Of a stretch of DNA of 64,000 nucleotides, positions 10,558-20,972 are shown piece by piece. The position numbers and the translations under genes were made by a program. This stretch comes from Halisarca cf. caerulea. Its lineage: Eukaryota > Porifera > Demospongiae > Chondrillida > Halisarcidae. Location of the stretch: contig CAUJGJ010000444.1 in the NCBI GenBank assembly GCA_963170055.1, positions 7,109,618-7,173,617 on the forward strand. Reading direction: 5' to 3'. The notes under the pieces are model-generated. The model was not told the origin of the DNA, searched no databases, and saw only the letters and a program-made list of their open reading frames with translations. Every line of letters begins with the position of its first letter. Positions within the stretch are counted from its first letter, which is position 1.

Positions 10558-11543
10558 ATGAGTATGGTTGTCGGTTATATTGCGAAGCAAAGAATTATTC
10601 AGCTCTACTTTCAGAGCAAAATTTCTTTGACACATTTCGAGGATTCTTCAACACGAAGGTTTCAATATTCCGAGGCAGACGATCTGGTTAATCGTGAGAA
10701 AGTACCAGAAACACGGAACGCTTTCAAGATTACCAGGCTCAGGTAGACGGTTCAAGCTATCTAACGAGGTGCTGGCTATCATCGAAGCGCAGATGAGGGA
10801 TAATGACGAGACGACGGTCACACAACTGCTACAATTGCTGAATGACCAGGGATTTAACATCTCGAAATCAACTATTATTCAAACCAGAAAACTGCTCAAG
10901 TGGACATTTCACAGAAGTTCCTATTGCCAGATGATTAGAGCTAAAAATAAAGAAAAGAGAGTTAAGTGGGCCACAGACAACCAGGCAAACAAATTCGAAA
11001 ACATCGTTTGGACAGACGAGTCAATGATTCAGCTGGAGAATCACAGAACATTTTGCTATCATAAGGAAGGTGAACCCTCCAAGCCGAAACCCAAGCCAAA
11101 AACATCCTTACAAGGTGATGGTCTGGGCTGAAATTTCAATGAAGGGAGCCACAAATATCTGCTTAATCAATGGATCGGTTGATAGCAAAGTATACCAAGA
11201 AATTATCCTCTCCCATTTCAAGCCATTTGTTGAAAAGTACCTACCTGGAGGATTTTTGCAACAGGACAATGCCCCATGTCATACTTCCCTGTCCACAAAG
11301 ACATTCTTTGAACAAAATGGCATTAGAGTCTTCCCTACCCCACCTGAAAGTCCAGATCTTAATCCAATTGAAAATCTCTGGCACGAATTTAAGGACTTCT
11401 TGAGGACTTCTGTAAAGCCAAGAAACAAGGAAGACCTTATTGGAGGGATCAGTGTGTTCTGGGAAACTGTGCCTCCCATTGGACATTTAAGAAAAGTATT
11501 CCCCAAAGTCATTGAAGTTGGGGGTGAAGCCACTGGATATTGA
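10558..11543 (+). pseudogene. Tc1-type DD34E transposase, frameshifted
   Basis: Cut-and-paste transposase that would bind the element ends and catalyse excision. In order: a helix-turn-helix part (YIAKQRIIQLYF; then, after a frameshift near 10640, ILQHEGFNIPRQTIW), RKYQKHGTLSRLPGSGR, then the catalytic core with WTDES (first Asp), QQDNAPCHTS (second Asp) and SPDLNPIENLW (Glu), 34 residues after the second Asp. A second frameshift lies near 11095 in an A-run. Length would be about 325 residues, normal for Tc1. The catalytic triad is intact, so damage is limited to the two shifts. Start chosen at ATG 10558, or 10564. Confidence 0.85.
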
Positions 11544-11583
11544 TTACATGCTGCATGACTGCCATGATTGTACTACTATGTTT

Positions 11584-12451
11584 TTAATTCTGTCTCCTTT
11601 GAATGGCAATGTTTGATGGAGTACTTGGGGTTTGTGCCTTGCTGCTTTCCAAGGTAGACAACCGCCTGAATACTTCTTCTTTGAAGGATGTCATGAAATT
11701 GTCCATTTTCTTCAATTGGTCCATGATGTCACAGTTGGAGACTACTGAGGTGGGTTCAAAATAAGAATAATTGGGCTCTGCATAGCTATCAACAACATCA
11801 AAGTGATCCCCACATAGGACAGACTGCAATCCACTAAAGTCCAAGGGCATTGAGATTACATCTTGCATCTGATTGTGGAATTCGGGGCATTGAGGTCCAA
11901 TTTCTGTCGATGTCTGGGGTACAATATCTGCTGTCACCTGGGGAACAATTTCCACCGATTCCTGGGGTACTGTCTCCGCGGATTCCTGCCCCACACTTGC
12001 CGTTTCCCACTCATTCTCCTTATCTGTGGTACATAGCTATACGTTGATGCTGCTCACGAAGACTTGGTTCTTCGCTTTCGTTGGCCACTACATCCTCTGG
12101 ATCACGCCACGATGCTGCCAAGGAAGCTACTACAAACGATGGCACCGCTGCGGGCAAAGTAGATTCTGAGCTTTGATCCGGGATTATCGGACTTTCTGTT
12201 ACACTTTGCTGACTCTTGGTTCTACGTCTCTTCGCTGAAGGCTCTGGTGGGGTACAATCTACGACCACTGCTTTCCAAATTTGTGACTTCGTCTTCACGG
12301 TAACTTCTTCCCCAACTCGAAGACTTCCTGATGAAGCGTTCCTCCGACGAATCTTAGAGATCGACTCAAAATACTCCTTCCCATCATATCTAGTAGAATC
12401 ATTGCCTTCGTATCTGCTCAAAATCCTGTCCATGTCAAAACACTGAAACAA
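11584..12451 (-). pseudogene. Second, convergent gene of the Tc1-type element (unknown function)
   Basis: Minus-strand frame 12451-12020 continues in another frame from about 12018 to 11584 after a one-base shift, giving roughly 285 residues. The N-terminus has RYEGNDSTRYDGKEYFESI, then a basic patch and VGEEVTVKTKSQIWKAVVVD, which resembles an SH3/Tudor-like strand pattern. Then come KRRR (nuclear-signal-like), a Pro/Glu segment with about 10-residue repeats (PQESVEIV, PQVTADIV, PQTSTEIG), and a C-terminal stretch likely to form a coiled coil (DQLKKMDNFMTSFKEEVFRR). No family recognised. Its N-terminal motif recurs inside two deleted copies of the same element (37560-37600 and 48130-48190), showing that it belongs to the element rather than to a host insertion. 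Confidence 0.65.
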
Positions 12452-12675
12452 CAGCTATTCAAAAATAACACTCTTGCGCAAATAGCCACCGCTGCAAGGA
12501 AGTCACGCCTAACTGAAAAGCGTTAACCAATAAAAATAGCTGTTACACAACCGTTAACGGATATCAGAAATACTTTCGCAGATAACTGTATTTCGGTAAC
12601 AAATAAATGTTAAGAGAAGCGCAAAGGGCCAAGTGAAAAGTGGGATCCTCATGATGTTTGTTGTGACGTGTACTG

Positions 12676-12900
12676 TAGTAGCCACTAATGCCTACTTAGA
12701 AGCCAAAGAAGAATTCAAACCTGCAATGTACTTGCGGTTCAAGCAGTCTCCTCTCACTCGGAATGAGATGATCAGGTACATAGGTGTATATCTATTACTA
12801 AGCGTAAATTCAGTTTGCAGCTATAGAAAACCTTGCATCAGAAGAAGCTCAGAAGTAAATATATTGTCTCAATTTCTGCATACAATCAGTATGTAAAACC
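12676..12900 (+). pseudogene. piggyBac transposase fragment interrupted by the Tc1-type element
   Basis: After the Tc1-type element the frame reads VATNAYLE, then PLTRNEMIRYIGVYLLLSV. This matches the TN-x-YA and EM-x-x-x-IG-x-x-L-x-M region at the start of the piggyBac (DDE_Tnp_1_7) domain. No catalytic Asp motifs follow in frame. It is a relic. Confidence 0.6.
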
Positions 12901-13081
12901 ATTATAATCTATTTCATTCAATGGTCATATAATAAGCAATCTATACATACACATATATCCCAACATTTTGCCAAACTAATGAATGAGAAATTTTTGTAAA
13001 CGAACAATAAACTGTACCACTCAGTTTTTTTTCTGGCTTCGGTACATAGCTTTCTGGCTGTTTGTACATTTACATATATTA

Positions 13082-13218
13082 CTTGTAGTACCTCTAGGTC
13101 AGCTGCTATGAGCGCTGATACAGACACACCAGAACCAATTTACTCGGGCTTTGCCCTCGGAATTAATTAGTTCTGGTGTGTCTGTAGTGCGCTACAGCTG
13201 ACCCAGAGGTACTACAAG
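13082..13218. repeat. Snap-back hairpin 1
   Basis: Arms 13082-13135 and 13170-13218 are inverted copies of each other (CTTGTAGTACCTCT ... CAGACACACCAGAAC), nearly identical apart from a short gap. The 34-nt centre holds ACTCGGGCTTTGCCCTCGG. The arm sequence is unrelated to those of the other two hairpins (54754-54875, 62706-62814). Confidence 0.75.
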
Positions 13219-13267
13219 CATTATGTGGTATGTTGTTAGAGAGCCATTTGCGCTAGTGTTTGTGCAA

Positions 13268-13640
13268 TGGAGAATGATTTGGAGAAGTTTCTGGACAGTT
13301 GTAGTTAATGATTTTGATTGGGATAGCTTTATTACACCCCCTGAATTAGAGGACAGTTTTGAGAGAGAGCAATGCAACAGGACAGCATTGTGACAGCTTT
13401 AAAAGACACAACAAATGACAACGACAGCAATCAGAGGAAAAGAAGGGCAATTTCCAAGGGAGAGAATGATTCTAAAAAGGCACTTGCTCCTAACACAAAA
13501 AGAAGGCCAGTTTCCGAGGAGAGAATGATGCTAAAAAGGCGCTTGGTCCTAACAGAGAGAATGATGTTAAAAAGACAACTGATTATCGGTTTGCACCACC
13601 TGTGACAGACGAGGAGATGGAAAAGATGTCAGCTCCATTT
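13268..13640 (+). pseudogene. Degenerate gene start, family uncertain
   Basis: ATG 13268 reads MENDLEKFLDSC, shifts frame and reads NDFDWDSFITPPELEDSFE. Further on, after Lys/Arg-rich tandem repeats (near 13440-13570), it reads FAPPVTDEEMEKMSAPF. The last phrase resembles the start of KCTD1/ZMYM/QRICH1-like, Crypton-derived proteins in invertebrates. This is a weak resemblance and the frames are broken. Confidence 0.3.
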
Positions 13641-14109
13641 TGATTTGTGCTGAAGGAAACAGCGATAGTATTTTTTGATTTTGAATCACTAGAAAACTTG
13701 TGTACTTCTAGCTATAATGCTGAGTTATGATGTTATGATGTTATGATGGGAATTGTTGCCATTGACAACCACCAAGTAATTAGCGTTAGAAGTGTGAAAG
13801 AATAACAAAGGCCTGAACTGTGCACACATCACAATAAAGTGTGCTACATCCTGGCTGCACAGTGCATCCTTTGATAACACCCACACAACATACCGCATAG
13901 CTAAATTATTAGATACCCCATCTTCTGTTTCTTTTAAAGTGGGCCGCAATGTGGACGAAGAAGTGGAAGGCCCTGAGAGACATGATGTCAAAAGAATTGC
14001 AAAAAAAAGACGAAAGGAAGAGTGGAAATGGTGGCCCTGAATTTCAATCAGGCTGGATGCATTTTGACAGAATGCTATTTATTAAGGACTGCATTCAATA
14101 AAGAAAGTG

Positions 14110-14640
14110 TGTAGAAATTGGTACTAGGTTTCCATGACGAAACAGTATTTCACACCAATGAACACAGGGCCTATAGTTAAACTGAGAAGGACTGTGAAAT
14201 TAACAGTGGGCAGAGAGAGGGGGGGAGGGATGGCAGAATGAAGGTTGTGGAATCATGATAAGTAAATGGGTTTTTGTGGCTATCTGATGATGCCAGATCT
14301 AATAAAATGGATTCAATCTTGAAGCAGACTACACAGCAGCAAATCATCATTGGCCATGGCCATGAAGGATACTGGACCGACAATCACTTTTTGGACAATA
14401 TGAAAGATGCGATGAAGATTGTTTCACTACCTTATCCTCCAGCTATCCACAATATAGTGTTTGTCTTTAACTAGAGGAGTAATCACTGTGTATTCAGTGA
14501 TGACTCCCTTAATGCAGAGAAAATGAATATGGATGGATAAAAGTGGGAAGAATGTCCCGGCTTGGACAGGCCGTTACAAGGCAACTGCCATGAGTACATG
14601 TGGTCCGAAAGAACAAAGGCAGAATGGAAGGAGACATTGC
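14110..14640 (+). pseudogene. Degenerate DDE-type transposase core
   Basis: Reads FHDETVFHTNEHRAYS (14125-14173), then in another frame MDSILKQTTQQQIIIGHGHE, GYWTDNHFLDNMKDAMKIV and YPPAIHNIVFVF, then DSLNAEKMNM. The HDE-x-x-F-x-x-N, GY(F/W)T and FVFD-like order matches a DDE transposase family shared by fungi and invertebrates, but at least three stops or shifts break it. A piece of the DNA-binding half of the same kind of protein is at 48800-49012. Confidence 0.5.
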
Positions 14641-14975
14641 TTGTAATTTAAATTTGTGTATCAGAGGTTTTCACATTCATTGTGATAATTGGACGCCTAC
14701 CCTGGATGAAAGGCTGGTTTGCGAGCAACAAGTGGGAAACTCACATGATAAATATGCTGTGAGTGGTGTTCAAGATGGTGCAGTAATAGGTCATTAATTT
14801 TGCTGAAGAACAATTTCTTGTCTTTGTTCTTGCTTATTGGACAAGAAGGCAGGGTTACTGCCACTGTTTCTGGACAACAACAGCCTTCTTACAATTTACC
14901 TCAGGGAGGAATGGAGACTCCTTGTTCTTTGACGTAAAGTGGTTCCAAGGACCTGATCTGGAAAGCAAGTAACTA
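14641..14975 (+). pseudogene. HIRAN-like domain fragment
   Basis: Reads CIRGFHIHCDNWTPTLDERL, then CEQQVGNSHDKYAVSGVQDG and AVIGH, a stop, and after a frame change GRVTATVSGQQQ and LPQGGMETPCSLT. RG-x-H-x-Y..W-x-P and GN-x-HD-x-YAV..GH are the hallmarks of HIRAN-like domains found in many invertebrate orphan proteins. Normally these bind DNA ends or single strands. It is broken by stops. Confidence 0.5.
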
Positions 14976-15099
14976 AGGGTCAAGCTTGAACTTCTTCATG
15001 GTCGCAACTTGACAATGAAAGTTCCACCTTCGTCTGACAGTGAGGAAATGGCATTAAATGAAGAAATCGCCATCCTTCCAGACAGTGAAAAAGAACACA

Positions 15100-15454
15100 C
15101 GACAAAAGAAGATTCTGAAGAAATAGTCACACAAAGTTATAGAGCTTCCTATTGAATCAGGAGTTAATACCCAGAGGTCACAGTAGTACTACAGTGAAAC
15201 GCCAAGTCAAGAACACCATCACTGGATCTTCTGAGACCCAAGATGTGCCAATACCCATTGCAGTGGAGAAGTACAATGCCTACATGGGAGGAGTGGACAA
15301 GTCTGACCAGTATATCAGCTACAACCGCATCTTGAGGAAAACTGTCCGTTACTGGAAGACGTTCCTGTACCACCTCTTGGAGATCATAACCACCAATTCA
15401 TCCATCCTGTACAATTGGTGTAGAATGCAGTCACAGCTGAAGAGGGTATCTTAA
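15100..15454 (+). pseudogene. piggyBac transposase C-terminal fragment
   Basis: Reads KRQVKNTITGSSETQDVPIP, then EKYNAYMGGVDKSDQYISYN and YWKTFLYHLLEI. YN-x-YMGGVDKSDQ carries the third catalytic Asp of piggyBac transposases. The rest of the core is missing. It may be the other end of the relic at 12676 with later insertions between, but the order of events is not provable here. Confidence 0.7.
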
Positions 15455-15494
15455 ACTGAGTTTAGGAAGAAGAGTAATAAGTAATAGTAAGGCA

Positions 15495-16305
15495 ACCAAA
15501 GGCCAATCCTCTTGTTAAGAAGATGTATTTTCAAGTGGACACTCCTGCTGGACTCACAAACTGTTTCAGCATGATGCATACCAGTTACTGCGCAACAAAC
15601 AGTATACACTGGTTCATACTTGGGGGATAGCTCAGTTCATGAGATTGTCCCTCGTAGGAACAGTACTGCTCGAGAGGGAGCTGCAGGACATCAGTGTACC
15701 TTGCCATCATATCTCGACACCCTTAAACAGCAGGCTGTGGAGCCAAGCAGCCTGCTGTCATATACAAGGCAGAGGTGTCTGGTGCAGACATAGATACAAG
15801 CTATTCAGCTATCAACACCCCTAGGAACATGAAACAGGTGAGAAACAACACATTTACAGCATGCTATTTTGTATATGTTGTGTTGAACATACAAACTTAA
15901 CTACTAAAAGCTGACAGAGATACTAATCACCTATGATGTGCAGGGACCAGTATCATTGGGTTTCAGTAGGAGATACATTGGCTACCAAAGGCCAATCCTC
16001 TTGCTAAGAAGATGTATTTCCAAGTGGACACTCCTGCTGGACTCAACAAACTGTTTCAGCATGATGCATGAGATTGTCCCTCGTAGGAACAGTACTGCTC
16101 GAGAGGGAGCTGCAGGACATCAGTGTACCTTGCCATCATATCTCAACACCCTTAAACAGCAGGCTGTGGGGCCAAGCAGCCTGCTGTCATGTACAAGGCA
16201 AAGGTGGCTGGCGCAGACATAGATACAAGCTACTTGGCCATCAACACCCCTAGGAACATGAAATAGGTGAGAAACAACACATTTACAGCATGCTATTTTG
16301 TATAT
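15495..16305 (+). repeat. Imperfect direct duplication
   Basis: 15495-15875 and 15972-16305 are near-identical direct copies. Both contain GGCCAATCCTCTTG, GTCCCTCGTAGGAACAG and CCCCTAGGAACATGAAA. The first carries about 59 nt (15580-15638) lacking in the second. The duplicated unit is coding sequence of the Mutator-like relic. Confidence 0.8.
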
Positions 16306-16800
16306 TTCACAACAACTGTAAATTACATCCCATAGGTTCAGAATCTAAGGGGATAGATTGGGCCAGGACAACCTTTACAACCTGCACATGCTGGCCTATG
16401 AAATAGGAGGTTTGTCAGGAAAATTACAACATTTCCTGACTTGGAGGTGGTCTTTGGTATGGAGGAAATCCTTCAAGATATGGAGAGGGAATTGCAGTGG
16501 CATGAGCCAGGCCAGCTCATGTCATTTGACACTACGTTTCAGCTGGGGAACTTCTACTTGTCTTTTGTAATCTACAGGACAATGATATTCAGAGAGGAGC
16601 TATGTATACTAGTTCTCTTCCTCTTGTATGAGAGGAAATCACCACTAGACATGACATTGCTGTCATTGTGAATGATCTCTGCCTGCTGTTCAATCAGCCG
16701 AGCCAAGACGAGTACCAGAGGAAGTATGGCGAGGTGAGTGGGACATGGGATAAGTTCTTTTGGAGTACTATGTCAAGAGCATACATCCTGAGGTAGACAG
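15600..16800 (+). pseudogene. Mutator-like (MULE-type) transposon gene relic
   Basis: Visible segments include HEIVPRRNSTAREGAAGHQC (twice because of the duplication), NLYNLHMLAYEIGG, then after a frameshift near 16410 KITTFPDLEVVFGMEEIL and MSFDTTFQLGNFYLSFVIY. An S-x-DTTF-x-LG-x-FY segment is typical of the first catalytic Asp region of MULE-type transposases in invertebrates. ERKS near 16630 fits the downstream HERK motif. Intron-like gaps and shifts show it is decayed. Confidence 0.5.
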
Positions 16801-17129
16801 GGGTGTAGGAAACACAGAGTCTACATCATTTCAATTTATTTGCAGTCAAGAATCGAGTAGATTGCAGTACCAACGCAATAAATCACCAACAACCTCCAAC
16901 CACTTGTAACCCACAGTTTGTTTATACCCAAGAAATCGGAGTGAAGTCCAGGAACTGCACTACTCTAATTATGTAAATTTTGGTTATGCACATCCCAAGA
17001 TTTAGCTCTTTCAGAGATGTTGTCACCTGACACGTGGAACATGAATAGTTTGATGCAATGAAAGAAAGTCTGTTCTAGTATTTATGTATGCATACACAAT
17101 GTACATACATAAGATGCAGTATGTATGCA
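16801..17129. other. Non-coding
   Basis: No frame or repeat recognised. Confidence 0.4.
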
Positions 17130-17318
17130 TATACAGATCCCACTTGGGGTGACACCGAAGAATGAGAACATCACTGGGGACATGATACAGATCGTGGAAG
17201 ACCTTCACAAGTGCATACCAAAGAAGAGCATCAAAGTATTGTTTCAAAGCAAGGTTACAGGAGAATCTAAGAGGACCAATTTCACTGCATTCTCCTGGGT
17301 GTAGATCAGTTAAACTGT
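17130..17318 (+). pseudogene. Fragment resembling the centre of DUF6589-type proteins
   Basis: Reads IPLGVTPKNENITGDMIQIV and then LFQSKVTGESKRTNFTAFSW. PLGVTPKNE followed by an F-x-x-x-VT-x-E..R segment resembles the region around the GGDQLT motif of DUF6589-type transposon proteins. Other pieces of this protein type lie at 19244-20447 and 46990-47395. Confidence 0.4.
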
Positions 17319-17455
17319 TCAAGAGAGCACAGTTTTAACAGAGGACTAGAATGAAATCAGAGTGTGCATCTAGTGCCCTTCTCAGGCTGGTCCTCTGTTG
17401 TGAAGATTGGCATGCAAAGGTTGTATTCTTTTAGTAAGTACTAAAATGGACGATC

Positions 17456-18000
17456 ATGGGGAAGTGTTTTAGTACGCAAAGCCACACTGAACGTGTTAAT
17501 GTACGCTTCATAGGTGATCTGGAAGCATTTGTTCAGCAGTTCATCATTTATGGGGTCTGGAACCCACAGCTGTCTCAGGAATGTCCTGCATCAATCAGGC
17601 TCCAACCTATTTTCATAACTATTTGTGTACCAATACTGATGTGGGAAAACTCTCATACCAGAGGCTGTCACAAAATAATTCTTCCCTGTATAAGCAATGA
17701 GTATGGTACATGTTCCTTTCTATTCTAAGAGAGCTTGCAATAGAATAAGCTTAATGACTGTATGTATGGCTTTCTATGCTGTGTGGTATGATTGCTAAGT
17801 CCAAATGCACTTGTAGGAGTGCTGACTCTTGCAGCTGTAGTTATGTGTCTTCACTACGGTACTATGATGTCAACGCTGGTAAATTGTCCTGTACCATTTC
17901 TGTTTGGAAAGCCTGGTACTGGAAAAACTACTAATGGAGCAAATCCAAGTAGAGCCAATACAGCAATAAATAGCAGCATAACTGTAACTGCATAGTAAAC
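17456..18000 (+). pseudogene. P-loop NTPase fragment
   Basis: Two frames separated by a probable intron: RFIGDLEAFVQQFIIYGVWN ... CPASIRLQPIF (17490-17730) and GVLTLAAVVMCLHYGTM ... PVPFLFGKPGTGKTTNGA (17810-17945). FGKPGTGKT is a Walker A motif that would bind ATP phosphate. No Walker B follows. Similar genes occur as orphan ATPases in invertebrate transposon-rich genomes; function unknown. It stops soon after the motif. Confidence 0.45.
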
Positions 18001-18023
18001 TGTAACTGTTATTATGTTACTAT

Positions 18024-18314
18024 AGGACAGATTTTAGGCAGGCCTTCTCAGAGGTTGGAAAAGTAAGGAGCTATTTACCAGAGAAGACTAATGTTCTGAC
18101 GCGTACTGCTACGGCTACTGTGGAGATTTTTAATGAAGTCACCAAAGTTCTTTCAATGAAGAATCCTTACATTGTTGCAGTACCTCCAGAGAGACACAAC
18201 ATTATGTACAGTGTCGTTCCAAAAAAGGACTTGGATGAAGTTGCAGACATGGTGCACGAGAAGCTGCAGTTTTGTGAAGAAGTTAACATGAGCTTTCCAA
18301 AGGCCATGCAATGA
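18024..18314 (+). pseudogene. RecQ-type helicase, first-lobe fragment
   Basis: Reads FRQAFSEVGKVRSYLPEKTN, then TRTATATVEIFNEV, PYIVAVPPERHNIMYSVVPK and FPKAMQ. LTATAT-like motif III followed by RxNI-type linker and FPK start of the second lobe is the RecQ pattern. It stops exactly where the inverted second-lobe piece starts. Confidence 0.65.
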
Positions 18315-18795
18315 CAGCTTTGGGCACACACATCACAACATTTACATAACAATGGAGCTTCTAAATCAAAACTTTCAGATGCTTTCAAGAATGATTGAAA
18401 AAGTAGCCTTCGGCGACATTCACTGATGTCAGATGCATACTGTTTCAAATATTAGATGTATGTACCGATGATCTGTTGATAATAATGGCTATGCATGGCT
18501 TTCCATCTCGCCCACCACGGCCACTTTCTTGTACATACATTTCTATCTCTGATGGTAGTCCTACATGCACTACCTGGTGAACATCGGGAATGTCAAGGCC
18601 CATGCTGAAAGCAGTTGTAGCGATAACCACCCGCAGGTGGGTGTTCTCTCAAAAAATTCTCTAAAATGTCGTTTCATCTCTGGGCTTGGAAGTATATTAC
18701 ATCAGTGTGTCAAATTCACATACATACCTGTATCCAGGAATGTTGGGCCCACCAGCAGGTTTAATGAATTCATTCTTGCATAGCAGCCTTATCTT
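18300..18795 (-). pseudogene. RecQ-type helicase, second-lobe fragment on the opposite strand
   Basis: Minus-strand order: LLCKNEFIKPAGGPNIPGYR, a short intron-like gap, [20 protein letters not shown] (motif V), [12 protein letters not shown] (motif VI with the Q-x-x-GR-x-GRDG arginines), then KQYASDISECRRRLLF and CKCCDVC, the RecQ zinc-binding Cys cluster. One frameshift lies near 18650. It is the natural continuation of 18024-18314 but inverted. Confidence 0.7.
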
Positions 18796-18810
18796 GATTT
18801 TTTGCCACAA

Positions 18811-19243
18811 CAGCAACTCCAGAAAGTCTGGATGTAACATCTCCAATTACAGTGGGCAGTACTGGAGACTATGTGTGTTTCACATTGAGAAAACCAGGTT
18901 CTAATGAAGTTGCTGCTATAATTATAGAAACCCATTGTCTTCTGCCAAAGGTATATTATTTTAATGGAACTGCATGCAATGCCATGTCATTTTATGAATA
19001 GCTACATGTATGTACATAGTTACATAATATGTACATAGTTACATAATATGTACATTTTAATAACATCTGCAATAATTATTGCTGCAGTTGTTATCATGAA
19101 TGCACATCAGTGACTTGAAATGAATTTTTGTATAATTGCATGTGCATGGTATATTCTCAATTATCTACAGAATTGAAGATTGTGGCTGGCTGCAATGTTC
19201 ACAAAACATTTATAGTAATACATTCCTTTACTGAGATTCTATT
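18811..19243. other. Possible isolated exon and non-coding DNA
   Basis: Between an acceptor (CAACAG, 18810) and donor (AAG|gtatat, about 18951) a plus-strand frame reads SLDVTSPITVGSTGDYVCFT and EVAAIIIET. It is open but unrecognised. The rest is AT-rich with a GTACATAGTTACATAAT tandem repeat (19011-19050). Confidence 0.25.
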
Positions 19244-20447
19244 ATGTTTCGTACAGATCTCTTTAACCAAATTATGATTTTGTTATTGTCAATGTTGCTG
19301 AACAATGGTGTAATGTCCTTAAATGATGTACACGCACTCTGTCCCTGCCTCTCATATGCTTTCTGTGCTCTCAGTTCGCTTGCTATCATTTTTACATCCT
19401 TGTCCTGTCTACTCTTGGAGTGTCCACTGGCAGGGCCCTTTACATTGATTGATGCATCAAGTGACTACACAGCTGCTGGCATTGGTCCTAAGCACCTGGA
19501 AATTCGCTGGATTGAAGCCAGTGTCACATTAGCTCCCACAGATTTGATGGATTCCTTGACATGACTGTAATAATTGAATGTATATAACCCTATAATCTGC
19601 TTGCATTAATAGACAATCACATAATATTGCCACACCTTCCTCAGCTATACTGCATCATGGTGTAACAATGAATTGTATGCTGGGAATTTGCGCTTACCGG
19701 TTTAAGTGTTCCATGTGTTCCATGTGCAAATCACGCGATACATTGCGGCCTTCTCCACTAGGATTGACAAAACGTCCCCACATAACTTGCTGTCGTAGTC
19801 TCTCAGAAAGCAGCATATTCATCTGTACCTGAAGGTTGACTGCCTCATGAGCATACTTTGCGATGCTCCAACCTATATGTACTTTTTTTGTAAATCATGG
19901 TATTATAAATATTTAAAATAAAATCTGCTTCATATCATATAAGCAAGTAAAACACTAACTCACCGGAATACAATCATGAGTACCTTCCACAGTGTAATCA
20001 CCTGTTGACCGTCACCTTCCCTAATAGCACCCCTGAAGGAGTATCATGGCAAAGCTAGACTCAGAGCATCACACATGTACATATGCACTGTGTTGTTGCA
20101 CTTTATGCCAGGCTCTGCTGGGAAAAAAAAAATGGGGATATAAAGGAATCCACAATCTTCTGAGCCAAAGATTCAATGGTCATCTGGCATGTAACATCAA
20201 CAGCCAGGAGGTCCACTCCAGAAACCTGGCATGCTGAAGTTAGTACATGCCCTTTCAGCAGTGTCTTCATGAAGTCTTCAGACTCATTCATTCCTTTCTT
20301 TGGAGACAATGGTACTGACGTCCGATGGATGGCATTGCGAAGTTGATATACGGTACCCTTCTCTGTAGCTGAAGATAGGCAAACTGGAGGCTGGTACATA
20401 TCATCAGTGTCTTGTGTGCCCACAGAGATGCAGGGCCACTTGGCCAA
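19244..20447 (-). pseudogene. DUF6589-like transposon protein relic
   Basis: Minus-strand pieces in order: VYQLRNAIHRTSVPLSPKKG, MNESEDFMKTLLKGHVLTSA (20340-20230); AIREGDGQQVITLWKVLM (about 20040); AKYAHEAVNLQVQ, WGRFVNPSGEGRN, DLHMEHMEHLNR with a donor near 19698; and SVGANVTLASIQRISRCLG with a Ser/Lys-rich part to 19244. RF-N-x-x-G..N..DLHMEH-x-N followed by LG-x-N-x-T is the end region of DUF6589-type proteins, often found in animal transposons. Frame changes between pieces show decay. Confidence 0.5.
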
Positions 20448-20972
20448 GTTGGGTGCTTCAAACTATACCATATGAAGGTTGATTTCAGCTAGAAGTTATT
20501 CTTGCCACACCGGGAGATTTCCAACAAAACATTTTATTTGTTTGCATAACTTTGTAAATTAGTTTATATAACTGCACTTGTACATTGTTTCACCTGCGTT
20601 CTGCATTTTTAGTGTATCTTGACTAACTATTATACTGTTCAATCTGTATGCATCTGGCTCAAAATTGCACTTTTTATCAAGTGAATCTCGCTCTATCTTT
20701 TTACATAATATATGTCAAGGCGACTGTGTAATGTTTGCCAATCACGTAAATCATAAGGGATACAGGAAACTAAAGCCGGTTAGCTGGTCTTTCAGTCCTT
20801 GAAAGGTTAAACTCAAATTGCTAGTTATTTACTGCTCACATTTTGCTGTTGTAAACTTGGCTGGAATACAATATGCACACATATGCAGTATGGTTGAGAT
20901 GATCAACATGGTACAAAGTATATATATATATGTATACTAAACAAGTGATTCGGGTAAGCTGAAGCTAGGATT
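20448..20972. other. Non-coding, AT-rich
   Basis: No gene seen. TTAAACTCAAATTGCTAG near 20808 loosely resembles the 3' end of the family A hairpin element and may be a scrap of one. Confidence 0.35.

Larger units (their letters stand above)
10335..12675 (+). mobile_element. Two-gene Tc1/mariner-type element, copy 1
   Basis: Terminal inverted repeats start CAGTACGCGTCACAATAAAC (10335) and, on the minus strand, CAGTACACGTCACAACAAAC (ending 12675). Each is flanked by TA (10333-10334, 12676-12677), the Tc1/mariner target duplication. Inside are a DD34E transposase (+) and a second, convergent gene (-). Short internal motifs like GTTAACGGATATC recur near both ends (for example near 10488 and 12555) and may be transposase binding sites. 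Removal of the element with one TA restores a piggyBac reading frame. Confidence 0.85.

Noticed and set aside
11241..11533. Minus-strand frames inside the Tc1 transposase
   Set aside because: Shadow of the transposase, which has the full DD34E motif order on the plus strand.
19244..19564. Plus-strand hydrophobic ORF that looks like a membrane protein (MILLLSMLLNNG)
   Set aside because: The minus strand of the same bases carries the DUF6589-like frame; the plus frame is its shadow.
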